This document shows positions 9,701 through 64,000 of a stretch of DNA of 64,000 nucleotides, piece after piece. The translations under genes were made by a program, and so were the position numbers. The stretch comes from Cyprinodon diabolis (lineage: Eukaryota; Chordata; Actinopteri; Cyprinodontiformes; Cyprinodontidae): NCBI GenBank assembly GCA_030533445.1, contig CM060078.1:25235091-25299090 (forward strand). The letters run 5' to 3'. The notes under the pieces were generated by a model. It did not search any database. It was not told where the DNA came from and saw nothing but the letters and a program-made list of their open reading frames with translations. Numbering within the stretch: position 1 is the stretch's first letter; each line of letters starts with the position of its first letter.

Positions 9701-11988
9701 CTCCAGCTGTGGAAAACACCCGCTCACACGGCACAGATGAAGCTGGAGTGCACAAAAATTTTAAGGCCAGGCAGAAGAGGTTTGGATAAACCGTCCTTTG
9801 GTTTTTCCAATATACAAGAGGATCCTGGGACCTCGCAATATTGCCCTCTACCATGTATCTCTGCACCTCAAGGATGGCATCAGCTGTGGCACTTTTGGTC
9901 TGCCTCCCCACTTCGAGATCAAAATGTTCCCCAAGGTCATCTTAAAAAAAATAATAAAAAGTATTTTAGTACATGATTTACAAACAACAAAGAAATGATG
10001 CTCAATATCATGCCTGAAGTGGGGGCAGACAGCTGTTGTGAAGATGTTCCCAGCTGGGGCTCATTTGAGCTTCCAACTATTGAGGCACATTCTGTCCGCA
10101 GCCTGCTGTACTTCCATTTACACTCGTTCCTGTTCCTCCTCGTACTTTTTGGCCAACAGTTGTTTGATGGTCTGAAAACCACACCAAGTCAAACCAGAAG
10201 AAAATCAATATATTTAAAATAAATTTGATGAATAAACTACCACTTTAGATAATTTCCACACAAACCTTTCTGGTTGGCAAAACATATGAGGGCTCAAGGA
10301 GCTGAACCAGCTCCCTGAACCCTTCATTCTCCACAACAGCGAGGGGCTGGCGGTCCTTTACAATAAAATTAAGCACAGCCTCATCAAGCATCTGCTTCCT
10401 GGAAGCTTGATGGTTAAAAATGAGAAAGTGTAAATTATTCAGAATTATCAATAAAACAAAGTCAGTAAGTTGTAAAATACCTGTATACCTGAGTTCATCA
10501 TGGGTGTATCATGGATTTCACTCTCATGCTTGGCCCTATAATGCCTCAGCATTGAGGAGGTGCTGTTATTTAAATATGCAAGCTCTGTTGAGCAATTGCG
10601 ACATTTAACCTGCAGAAAATAACACGAACGGTAAACTAAAGGTCACTTTGAAATGAATTTCTACTCAGAAAATCAAGTGGAAACTCTAAGAGAAACAGGA
10701 TGAAACAAGGAAATTAAAACAAATACCTTATTTTCCGAAATGACATCAAAGTGGTTCCACACAGCAGAAACCTTTCTTTTTGCTTGAGGAAGCTCCATAA
10801 TTTTTGATGAATTTTATATTCGCAAAACACGCAAGATTGTTTTGGCAGATGCGCTTCGTTATAAAGGCTTGTCAATCAGTTCGAAACATCGGTCACGTGA
10901 CCGATACGGGAACTGTTTCGGTCACATGACTTTTCCGTAGCGATACACACGTCGACACAGGTTTCGCTCTATGAGACCGACACATGCGCCAACGCATCGG
11001 TGTTGCCCGACCCATCACTAGTAGGTATGATGGGTACAATTCCAATAAAATAAACTGATTTTCTTTGTAATGTGTCAAAATATATGTGTAAGTATATAAA
11101 GTCATGATGGGAGGTGGATAGAGCAGAGTGTTGGTGTACACTCAGGGTCCTCAGCAAGACTCTTATCCCCAGGCACTGCTAGCTGCCCACTTCTCTCTAT
11201 GGGTCATGCAACCAGTGCAGAGGACAAATTTCTTTGTGATGCACATTTCTAATAACTTATAATAATGGAAATTCTTTTAAGCTTATCCCTCTGAGTGAGC
11301 TCACCCCAGAGTATAAGAACGTGGCAAGCTATACAACGACTGAGGGTCTTCTGAGCAAATCCATCGTGTCTATAAGCAGGATACAGAATTTGGAACTCTT
11401 GGAAATATTTTGTAGGTGAGAAAAATCTTCTATATTAATGCTGTGCACTTTTTGTCACTGTTTTAAACATATTTCTTCTCTTTGTATTCATCAGGAAAAA
11501 GAAACTGTTAATGAAGATTCAAAATGTTACTGAGATTCCAGAGAGACGCCTTTTTCATGGGACTGACATTAACAATGTAGACAGTATTTGCAAGTATAAC
11601 TTCGATTTACGGATAGCTAAAAAGAATGGAAGAACATATGGCAATGGTAGGCAGCCAATGCATTAATCATGTAATACAAGACTTATTTGCTAAACTGATC
11701 TAAATATGTTTTTTCCTCCTTTCCATAGGTATATATTTCGCTGCCCATGCATCATTTGCAGACACCTACAGCAGAAACAGCATGACTTCAAAGCATAATG
11801 GAAACACTAAAGCTATTTTTCTTGCCCGAGTCTTGGTTGGGAAATATAAACTTGGACAACCAGATATGCAAAAGCCAGATGATGAAAACCAGTACCTCAG
11901 TTGTGTCAATGATATTGATCATCCCACAGTATTTGTTATATTTGATCCAAATCAAATATATCCAGAATATCTTATTGAGTACCAATAA
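6736..11988 (+). CDS. parp11-like mono-ADP-ribosyltransferase, tandem paralogue (complete)
   Basis: Seven exons: 6736-6831, 6903-7017, 7118-7187, 7298-7361, 11282-11415, 11495-11646, 11729-11988 (TAA 11986-11988), encoding 296 residues. The ATG at 6736 is chosen because the first residues run into EDMDTWDTPWYWYY, matching the PARP11 amino terminus. The WWE domain spans about residues 11-95 (Trp in PWYWYY and GSWHRFE). The catalytic triad is His181 (LFHGTD), Tyr213 (GIYFAA) and Ile293 (YPEYLIEY), again H-Y-I, predicting mono-ADP-ribosylation. Intron phases equal those of parp11 and the 152-bp histidine exon has identical length, so this is a tandem duplicate. It is clearly diverged: the last exon is 57 bp shorter (260 versus 317). 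Its fourth intron (7362-11281) holds a hAT element with Tc1-A nested inside. No frame break is visible, so I treat it as functional. Confidence 0.85.
7876..9460 (-). mobile_element. Tc1-like element, copy 1 (Tc1-A)
   Basis: The termini read CAGGTGCTGGTCATAAAATT at 7876 and its complement ending at 9460. TA dinucleotides lie at 7874-7875 and 9461-9462, the Tc1/mariner target duplication. Long, nearly perfect inverted ends of about 200 bp flank an open transposase on the minus strand. The 1585-bp copy is inserted inside the hAT element and is almost identical to the copy at 32084-33695, from which it differs by a net 27-bp deletion and about four base changes that I could see. Confidence 0.95.
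8164..9141 (-). CDS. Tc1-like DD34E transposase, copy 1
   Basis: 325 residues from the MGKTADLT start at 9141; the frame is open 12 codons further to a Met at 9177. It begins with a paired-type helix-turn-helix (VIAKEAGCSQSSVSKHI), then a basic GRKRCGRKK linker. The DDE core shows Asp in FSDESKF, Asp in FQQDLAPAH and Glu in [12 protein letters not shown], with 34 residues between the last two, so DD34E. Compared with copy 2 it lacks nine residues just after the basic linker, at the start of the second DNA-binding subdomain, and may therefore bind its ends poorly. No stop or frameshift is present. Confidence 0.92.
   Translation of the reverse strand: MGKTADLTVVQKTTIDTLHKEGKTQKVIAKEAGCSQSSVSKHINREAKGRKRCGRKKCTRFVKQNPFKNVGEIHKEWTAAGVSASRTTTHRRMKDMGFCCRIPCVKPLLNHRQRQKRLAWAKEKQDWTAGEWSKVMFSDESKFCISFGNQGPRVWRKRREALHPRCLKSSVKFPQSVMIWGAMSSAGVGPLCFLRSRVNAATYQEVLEHFMLPAADQLFGDADFIFQQDLAPAHSAKATSTWLKDHGIPVLNWPANSPDLNPIENLWGIVKKKMQYTRPNNSEELKATIRATWAIITPEQCHRLIDSMPRRIAAVIQAKGGPTKY
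9624..9911 (-). pseudogene. hAT transposase C-terminal remnant (dimerisation domain)
   Basis: An open stretch of about 95 residues contains the hAT carboxy-terminal signature: FLCTPASSVPCERVFSTAG followed by ISKKRNRL. The reading continues upstream without a Met through a DDLGEHFDLEVGRQTK segment. It is part of the internally deleted element around it, not a gene. Confidence 0.8.
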
Positions 11989-12126
11989 ACTCAGTTAGCT
12001 CTATTCTTCTGATGAGAATATTTATTTCCTTCATTGATCATTAAGTATAGATGATTATATAATAATCAAAATGATTATATAGTCATATCACATATACATT
12101 TATATTAGTACTGGTTTTAAATATAT

Positions 12127-12172
12127 TGAATTTAAAAATACTTTATTAATCCCAAAGGGAAATGAAAAGTTT
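12127..12172 (+). repeat. Short dispersed repeat fragment (TTTATTAATCCCaaAGGGAAAT type)
   Basis: The core motif, a T-rich run then AATCCC and AGGGAAAT, is a recurring tail in fish genomes, probably from a non-LTR retroelement. Similar pieces occur reversed near 39600-39640 and weakly near 53970. Class assignment is from memory. Confidence 0.4.
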
Positions 12173-13114
12173 CAGTAACTAATGGATGCATTCCTGTCGA
12201 CTTTCAGAACATTATGATTACAACATATTCATTCAGATTTAAAGTAATTCATCATTATATGTGGCAGAGCCAAACCAATGTTTGTTTCATTTATCAAGAT
12301 ATTTGGAGCCAATTGCCATAGACACTTATCACCTCAACATTTCACAAACAGATTTTAATGTAGATCTTTATTTTGTTGATGTTATAGATTTAGAAAAGGC
12401 CTGATAAAGCTCACCAATTGTTCCTAAGTGAATTAGCTGCAATTTATAAAAATGATCAGAAGAGGTCGCTGTTGTACCAAGCCAGATATAACCAGCTCAT
12501 GAAAAAGGATCTAAAAGCTGTAAATAAACCTGTGCAAATGAATTACCTTTAACAGTTTTATGGACTTCAACAATGTTCATCATAATTTACATCTCCTAAG
12601 GCTGAGAAGTTGTTTTGGTTAAAATGAAAGGTTTCTGTCCAAGGGGGTCCAAAAGGAAGGACTTTTGCAACGTTTGAAATATAAGAAGAGGTTGACCACT
12701 CAGTGTTCTAGAGCATGGTGCTGACTGACTTGAAAAGGAGTCCAAAGAGGCTTTGTGGTGAAGCACTATAAATGCAAAAAAGGAAAATCTTCTTAAGCAG
12801 TCACCTTAAAGTTTTTAGTGGGATTAACATTTGTAGCGTTCCTGTGGTTGATGGCTGTACTTTCTTCAGTCCTTATTAAAAAACTAATTCTCTCAATGTT
12901 CAAAAGAACATTAACATTTTCAGAAACTTATTTACTACAGTTGATAGGCTGACAGACTTTTCACTACCTGCGTCTTTTAAAATCTTACCTTCCTGACCTG
13001 CAATGAATTTGCAGATTTTCAATGACTCTTAAGAGAATCCATCAGGCAATATTAAGGATTCACATCTGATTACTTGCTAGTCATTAAACAGGCATTTATC
13101 AGCAAAATTATCTC

Positions 13115-13229
13115 TTTTAGAGGTTTCCCTGCTCCAGCACAGTTGATTTACATTGATAGTTGATTGACAGGCTTTTGTTGAACTACAGTCATCAAAATCA
13201 ACTGTTCTAAAGCAGAGAAACCTCTAAAA
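13115..13229. repeat. Small palindromic MITE
   Basis: The left arm (TTTTAGAGGTTTCCCTGCTC) and right arm (its complement ending at 13229) are imperfect inverted repeats of about 35 bp around a short spacer. Both arms continue into a cagttgatt/aatcaactg match. The shape fits a short hAT-like MITE; no clear target duplication was found. Confidence 0.6.
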
Positions 13230-14389
13230 CCTGCAGGACAGTCAGCAGCACTGTGACTGCATTGGTTAGGATTTTTTTTTGCTGTTTTAACAGCAATACA
13301 TCAAATATTTCTGTCTTAGTTGTGCTTTATCTCAGTGGTGCATTCCAATAAAACACTGATTTATAGACTAGAAAAGTGTATTGGATTGTCTGGTAATATG
13401 CCCACTGTATTTAGTACTTCATAATGTTTGGGAACTTTGCACTAGTTTGATAATTAAATACCTGAATAAAGAAAAGCTGCTTCCACAAGGTGTCCTCCTT
13501 GGTGCATTCTTATTTATCATCAACATAATTTGCTTTGCTAAGATTGAGGAGCATTTCCCACTATATCTATGGTGATAAAATAAAACTTAACAAAAACGTG
13601 TCAAGTGTAAAGATTTTCTTGGTTAATTTTATTTCTTTTCATATTATATTTCTATTGTATTTTGCTGTGCTGCTTCCATTTTATGTTTGTTCTTTTATTT
13701 TTTTTGCTTGCATTAAGTATAATTCTCTCTTTACCCCTGTTAACGAAGATTGCAGCAAACCAGCACATGATTACCTTATGTACCAATGATCCTTTACAGA
13801 TAAACATGCCTTGCCTCTTCTTTCAGGGTTTGTCAACCTGTGGAATAACATATTGTACATATTCTAGCACAGTACCCTATGGCTAAATTTAATTGTATTT
13901 TTGTGCTGGATTTTCTTTTTTTAAGTAAAATAACATACCTACTTTTCACTTGTGGGACACTCAAATGCATCAGAATAATGGTATGTATTTAAGGAGATTA
14001 AACCCCAGCTAAAGTCTGGATTTCTGTTTTTACATAACAGCTTTGATCTGATGATGTTCAATGCAGGATTTCTAAACATTAAACATGAATGTTTACCAGA
14101 TGTTTCTATTGCAGTAAGTCATAACCCTGTGAATTTATCTGTAAAAAGGTAACCCTGTGAAACCTGTAACATCCACTGCATGGATGGATAGACACAAATA
14201 TAGAATTAAAAATGAAAACAAATATTTTTCCAACAAATGTCTACTTTTGCTTATAGTTATAGTCTGCTTATAGTTAGAGTGGCTCAGGATATCCAGAGCT
14301 ATCGCTATACTGTAGTTATGCTGTTATAGGCTTAGACTGCTGGAGGACATCATTCTGCTTCATTTGATCTCTATTCTCCCACTCTGCAG

Positions 14390-14947
14390 AATTTGTTGGT
14401 TCAATCTCTAATGTTAAGCTCTTTGCTATCAGCTGTGCTGCTGCCATTAACACCTCTGTTTATAAATGTTGGAGCCTGGCCTGTTTTTCAGTGTAGTTCT
14501 CTGACTGTGACTAGCTGGATGTGCTATCTTCATCCTCTAACATTAGAGATGGCACCGAGCATGTCTACCTGGCTGTGTGTTTCCTGGACATGGACGCTGG
14601 GAAGCAGGGAGCTGGTTTACAGTTGCCTTTTGTATCTCTGCTTCTTTTTCTATGTCTGCTTCTGCCTCCTTTAACCACAGTCAGCCTCAGCAGATGGCCG
14701 CTCACACTGAGTCTGGTTCTGCTGGAGGTTTCTTCCTGTTAAAAGAGAGTTTTTCCTCTCAACCCCCGCCACAAGCATGCTTAGTGTGAGGGATTGTCTT
14801 CGAGTCAATGAGTCGATGCAATCAACTGGTTTTCCTAAGATAGAAAACTTTGAACCAATCTGATTGGATGATCTGGTTGAATTGTCTCTGTAAAGTGCCT
14901 TGAGACGTGTTGTGAATTGGCACTATATAAATAAACTGAATTGAATT
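14390..14947 (+). repeat. Interspersed repeat, probably a non-LTR retroelement 3' end
   Basis: A run reading CTGCTGGAGGTTTCTTCCTG is followed by GTGCCTTGAGACGTGTTGTG and TATATAAATAAACTGAATTG. This tail arrangement recurs widely in teleosts and resembles the 3' ends of L2-type LINEs. The short open frames within it are not genes. The left limit is a guess. Confidence 0.5.
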
Positions 14948-14998
14948 TTATTAGGTTTTCTAAACTTATCCAGACCTGAAAAGCTTTTCAATTAAGTT

Positions 14999-15498
14999 CA
15001 GTGTTGTATGAAGTACTGAAATCTCGGAGTCAAGTACCTCTCCAAAATATGACTTTGGTAAAAGTCCAAGTCACTGACTGAAATGTTATTTGAGTAAAAG
15101 TCTTAAAGTATCTGAAATGGCTTGTATTTAAGTATAAGAATTACTGTAGAAATAGATGTACTCAAGTAATGTAGTGAAAAGTATAAGTAAAAAGTTAGAC
15201 TAGCTTTGCGAAACAGGTGTATCCTATTGGTGTTGATGAACAAGTCCAGGCAAGACCAGACTTTGTAGTCAGTAGGTGGGGTCAAAACACTTGCGTTTCT
15301 CTCACTCATTTATTTATTTTTTTTACTTAGTAACTAAACCAAACATTGAAAATGTATCGGAGTAAAAGTATGCAATTAAGTTCGTAAATGTAGTGAAGTA
15401 AAAGTGAAAGTTCTCAAAAAAATGTATACTCTTGGAAAGTATAAAGTACTCCAAAGTACAGTAGTAAAGTATTTTTACTTCTTTACTATACAACACTG
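14999..15498. mobile_element. hAT-type non-autonomous element with perfect 8-bp TSD
   Basis: The ends are CAGTGTTGTA at 14999 and TACAACACTG at 15498. The identical octamer ATTAAGTT flanks at 14991-14998 and 15499-15506. The interior is made largely of variants of AAGTA and AGTAAAAGT, repeated in both halves, and has no coding capacity. Confidence 0.9.
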
Positions 15499-17842
15499 AT
15501 TAAGTTCAACACTTCTCCAGATCTTTTAAGAATCCATTTCCACTCCCTGTGAAGATTATGCTTTTTACCTGTTTGGTTGCTTTCTGGAAAGAAACACTCA
15601 CTTGAAAAATCCATTACGTTTATTATAGAAAGGCCTTTATTGTTGCTGTTTTTTTTTTTAAAAACACCAGACAGTTTCAACTAGACAGATTCTATAATTT
15701 AATCAAACATCACAATCATCATCAAAAAAAACAAAAAAAACATCCAACACATGTGAAAAGGCTCTCTCTGTGTCACAGATCTTCAGTTCTGAAACTGGAA
15801 TCACAACCTGATATCCCTGAGCAGAGAGGGAGGGAGATTAAAATTAGAATAACTGTCATGTTGTGTTCTACACTCTGTTTGGACCATTAAAAAGGTGAGA
15901 TGATATGGCACAAAGTCGGCATTTATAATACATATTAATAAATTAAATTCCATTTGATCACATAGTATAAAACATCGTCTGACAGTACAAATAAAACATG
16001 AGTGCTTACAGATCTTGCCTGCACAGGAGCTGTGAGAAATAATAAGAAGCTTTGGCACCATTGAGATGTTATAGTTTTTCTGTCTCAAATGCAGAAATGT
16101 TCCAACCCTAAAGTGGATGTAATCATGTTCCTTTGTTTTCAATGTTTTTATTGAAGGGAGATACCAAAAATCCCATTGCATTCTTTTAATGCCTTCACTC
16201 CTCGCATTATTTATTCAGGACCAAAAGTTTAAAAAAATATTCTTTAATTTAAAGAAGACAGATGATGCCACATATCATGCAATTAAATCAACAGAAACAG
16301 TTGTGTAAAAGCAACAAAGCCTGAAGCAAAATGCTACATTCATGCTGTGCTCCCTTTAGACATTTATGATTTTTTTTTCTTTCAATCATCTCGTAAATCT
16401 GCTGAGATGTGTAAAACATTGTGTGCAGTCTTTCCCTTCTCAAAACAAAAAGCAATACCAACCAATTATATGATGACACATTTCATAATTGCTTCAGCTT
16501 AGTCGTTTAGACATGTTTGACATTATCATAAAAGGAAAAAATCCACTTAGTATTTATGGTGACTGTAATTTTTATTTGTTTTTTTAAAGATGCACCGGTT
16601 TGAATTTTCTTTTCAAATATTGTAAACTTTTGATCCTCTGACAGAAATCTTTGCTGATTTCAGCAGCGTATGAAAACATTTCTTTCTAACGTTCCTGCTA
16701 TAAAAAATTAACGTTTATTTACATATAAAAGATTAATACGATCACTGAATTTAAATGTCCTTACTGTTGCGTCTCAGGGAGGATTAGAGAGCAGTGTTTT
16801 TGTGTATTCCCTCGCACAGTGCTTCTTTAACCTTTATGGCCAGTAATACATGTACCCCTTCACTATAAGACAGGAAAAAAGGAAAATATAAACTTAAAAT
16901 GCAGCTTTTCATCATATATTTTAGAATTTGTTTTGATATTCCTTTTTTGTTGCGTCAGAAAAATTTAGCAGTCACTTTTGTTGCACTGTTATTAAAGAAG
17001 GCATGTTTTATTAGAAGGCATTCAATGTAAGTAAAATAATTTACACGTTTGTAAAATTGTATGAAATGTATAAAAAAATGTACTTCAAATGAACTAAGAG
17101 CGCAATGTACTTTGGTAGAAATGTTCATGTTTTTAGAAGTCAGATACTTTTATTGGTATGGTTGAGAACTGCTTGGCTTTATTTTGTTTTAGGGTATTTT
17201 CTAAACTATTTTTTTCAATCTGGTTCGATCCATCAGTTTTCCTTTTTTTCAAAATTGCATGTATTTCAACAGCTCCGAGTTGGAACACAGCTACTGTAGC
17301 ATTACTGTTCTAAAATGTCTCCTTATCATGATGGTACTAAACTATTGGAATATTCTGAGATAGTCCTTGATAAAAGATTGAGAAAAGCTGTCTTAGAGAT
17401 CGTAGCCATTGATCTTAACTGATCGATTTCAAACGGCTGTGAACATTTTCTATAACAATTAAATTTCCTAAAATGGATAAAAACTTTTTCAGCCTTTCTT
17501 GTATCTGTTTAGATCTCTGCCTCTTTATCTACAACCTTGTTCTCTCTTATCTTCCCTCAATAAATCACCTTCCAGTCCAAAAAGCGTTGTGTTTACTTAT
17601 GCCTTGTTTATTGGTTGGAAAAGCTTGTCAGAGTTGGACCTTAGCCAACTTCTTGGTGCATCTCTTAGTTTTGTCTCCTTTTGCAAGTTTTATCAGATTC
17701 ATTGCAAAAAAGAAAAACACCCATTAGATTTATATTAAAAATTCTGAGCCACCAAAAGGACACTCATGTGCAATGCAGACGTTTGCCTTTAAATGTCCCA
17801 GCCACAAAACCTTCTGCACTTGAATGCAACAGTCCTCTCATT

Positions 17843-63449
<45,607 letters not shown>

Positions 63450-64000
63450 CTAACAAAACAAAAGAAAAAAGGAAATTAACTAGTTTTATAGCAAACATTA
63501 ACATGATTAATCAAAGATTTCAGAAAATGCTGATAGACATGAGCCACCCACCAAAGGTTTCAAAAAATGATCTCAAATCCAAAGATTTGATGGGACATTT
63601 TGTACTTGCGATTTTACCTGCTTAAAGGTATAGTGGAGGATTTTCACGAAGGTTTGAAAAGACCTGCCCTCCCCACTTAAAAAAGAAAATGCCATCCCTG
63701 TACCCACTCCCGCGAGGTGACATCTATAAAGCCTGTGCGAGAGCATGCACAGGCCAATTTCTCCTCGTGCATGCTTTGTTGTCAGACTCACCACCTGTAA
63801 GTGAAAATGGGGACGAGGATATAGGAAGACCTTACGTAAACATATCAGCAGAATGATTGACAACTATCAGGACCACTTATTATGATCCTCCTGGAAAAAG
63901 AACATCCTCCACTATACCTTTAAAATAGGAAGCCAGAAATTTTCAAATTAAGCCTGACACTGAACCACTGTTCAGCTGCCTGAAAAAAGGTTACCTTGCA
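63450..64000. other. tmtc2 first intron, partial
   Basis: Intron sequence upstream of the exon at 62834-63449; the first coding exon is not in the window. Contains the TTAA element below. Confidence 0.8.
63626..63919. mobile_element. TTAA-flanked MITE
   Basis: Starts AGGTATAGTGGAGGATTTT and ends with the complement ATCCTCCACTATACCT. TTAA at 63622-63625 and 63920-63923. The first bases (AGGnATAGT) match those of the larger element at 25149-26070. Confidence 0.85.

Larger units (their letters stand above)
7708..11020 (-). mobile_element. hAT element with BED finger, internally deleted, split by Tc1-A
   Basis: The ends are inverted: TAGTGATGGGT at 7708 and its complement ending at 11020. Flanking octamers GTAGCTAT (7700-7707) and GTAGGTAT (11021-11028) match at 7 of 8 positions, a target duplication with one later change. 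Transposase pieces lie on the minus strand: a BED-finger start (VWNHF, near 10740-10800; cysteine pair and MLRHYRAKH near 10500-10615), VENEGFRELVQLLEPSYVL (about 10270-10350), and the carboxy-terminal hAT dimerisation block (SSVPCERVFSTAGELISKKR, about 9660-9735). The catalytic middle between about 10150 and 10080 appears missing and stops are present, so this copy cannot move itself. Removing Tc1-A leaves about 1.7 kb. Confidence 0.85.
11989..17842. other. Convergent intergenic region between parp11-like and tmtc2
   Basis: Both genes point into this stretch. The parp11-like 3' UTR may end after the AATAAA at 12526. The tmtc2 3' UTR starts at 17842 going left; several TTTATT hexamers (for example 17607-17612) could be its polyadenylation signal, but none stands out. 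No coding exon is visible. Repeats are listed separately. Confidence 0.5.

Overview
The window is vertebrate nuclear DNA, almost certainly from a teleost fish, possibly a percomorph. The evidence is spliced genes with GT-AG introns, AT-rich noncoding DNA, and a repeat load typical of fish: Tc1-like elements, hAT MITEs, tRNA-derived SINEs, L2-type LINE fragments and TTAA-flanked elements. There are no operons, CRISPR arrays, rRNA genes or canonical tRNA genes. Exon limits were read by eye from splice sites, reading phase and remembered family sequences; no alignment was run.

There are three protein-coding genes. At the left edge (162-2749, +) is the 3' part of parp11, a WWE-domain mono-ADP-ribosyltransferase, in six exons. 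About 4 kb downstream (6736-11988, +) is a complete, more diverged parp11-like paralogue in seven exons, encoding 296 residues. Its intron phases match parp11 exon for exon, so the pair is a tandem duplication. From the right, converging on the pair, is tmtc2 (63449 down to 17843, -). This is an ER-membrane O-mannosyltransferase of cadherins, with transmembrane segments followed by TPR repeats. Eleven coding exons are visible, including the stop; the first coding exon lies past the right edge. tmtc2 fills about 45 kb because its introns are large and full of transposons.

Most of the rest is mobile DNA. Two nearly identical Tc1-like copies (Tc1-A, 7876-9460 and 32084-33695) each keep an open DD34E transposase. 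A different intact Tc1-like element with short ends (Tc1-B) is at 26564-27811. A third type with about 200-bp ends (Tc1-C) is at 51302-52903 and has a frameshifted transposase; a lone end of the same family is at 56278-56476. An internally deleted BED-finger hAT element (7708-11020) sits in the parp11-like gene and has itself been hit by Tc1-A. Short hAT derivatives, five of them with perfect 8-bp target duplications, lie at 1511-2032, 14999-15498, 39457-39922, 46192-46404 and 61417-62568. A 922-bp TTAA-flanked hairpin element is at 25149-26070, and a related short one at 63626-63919.

I found no clearly new biochemical system. The most notable points are the diverged parp11 tandem copy, the evidence for recent Tc1-A mobility, the long TTAA hairpin with a possible coding start in its loop, and several well-dated nested insertions.
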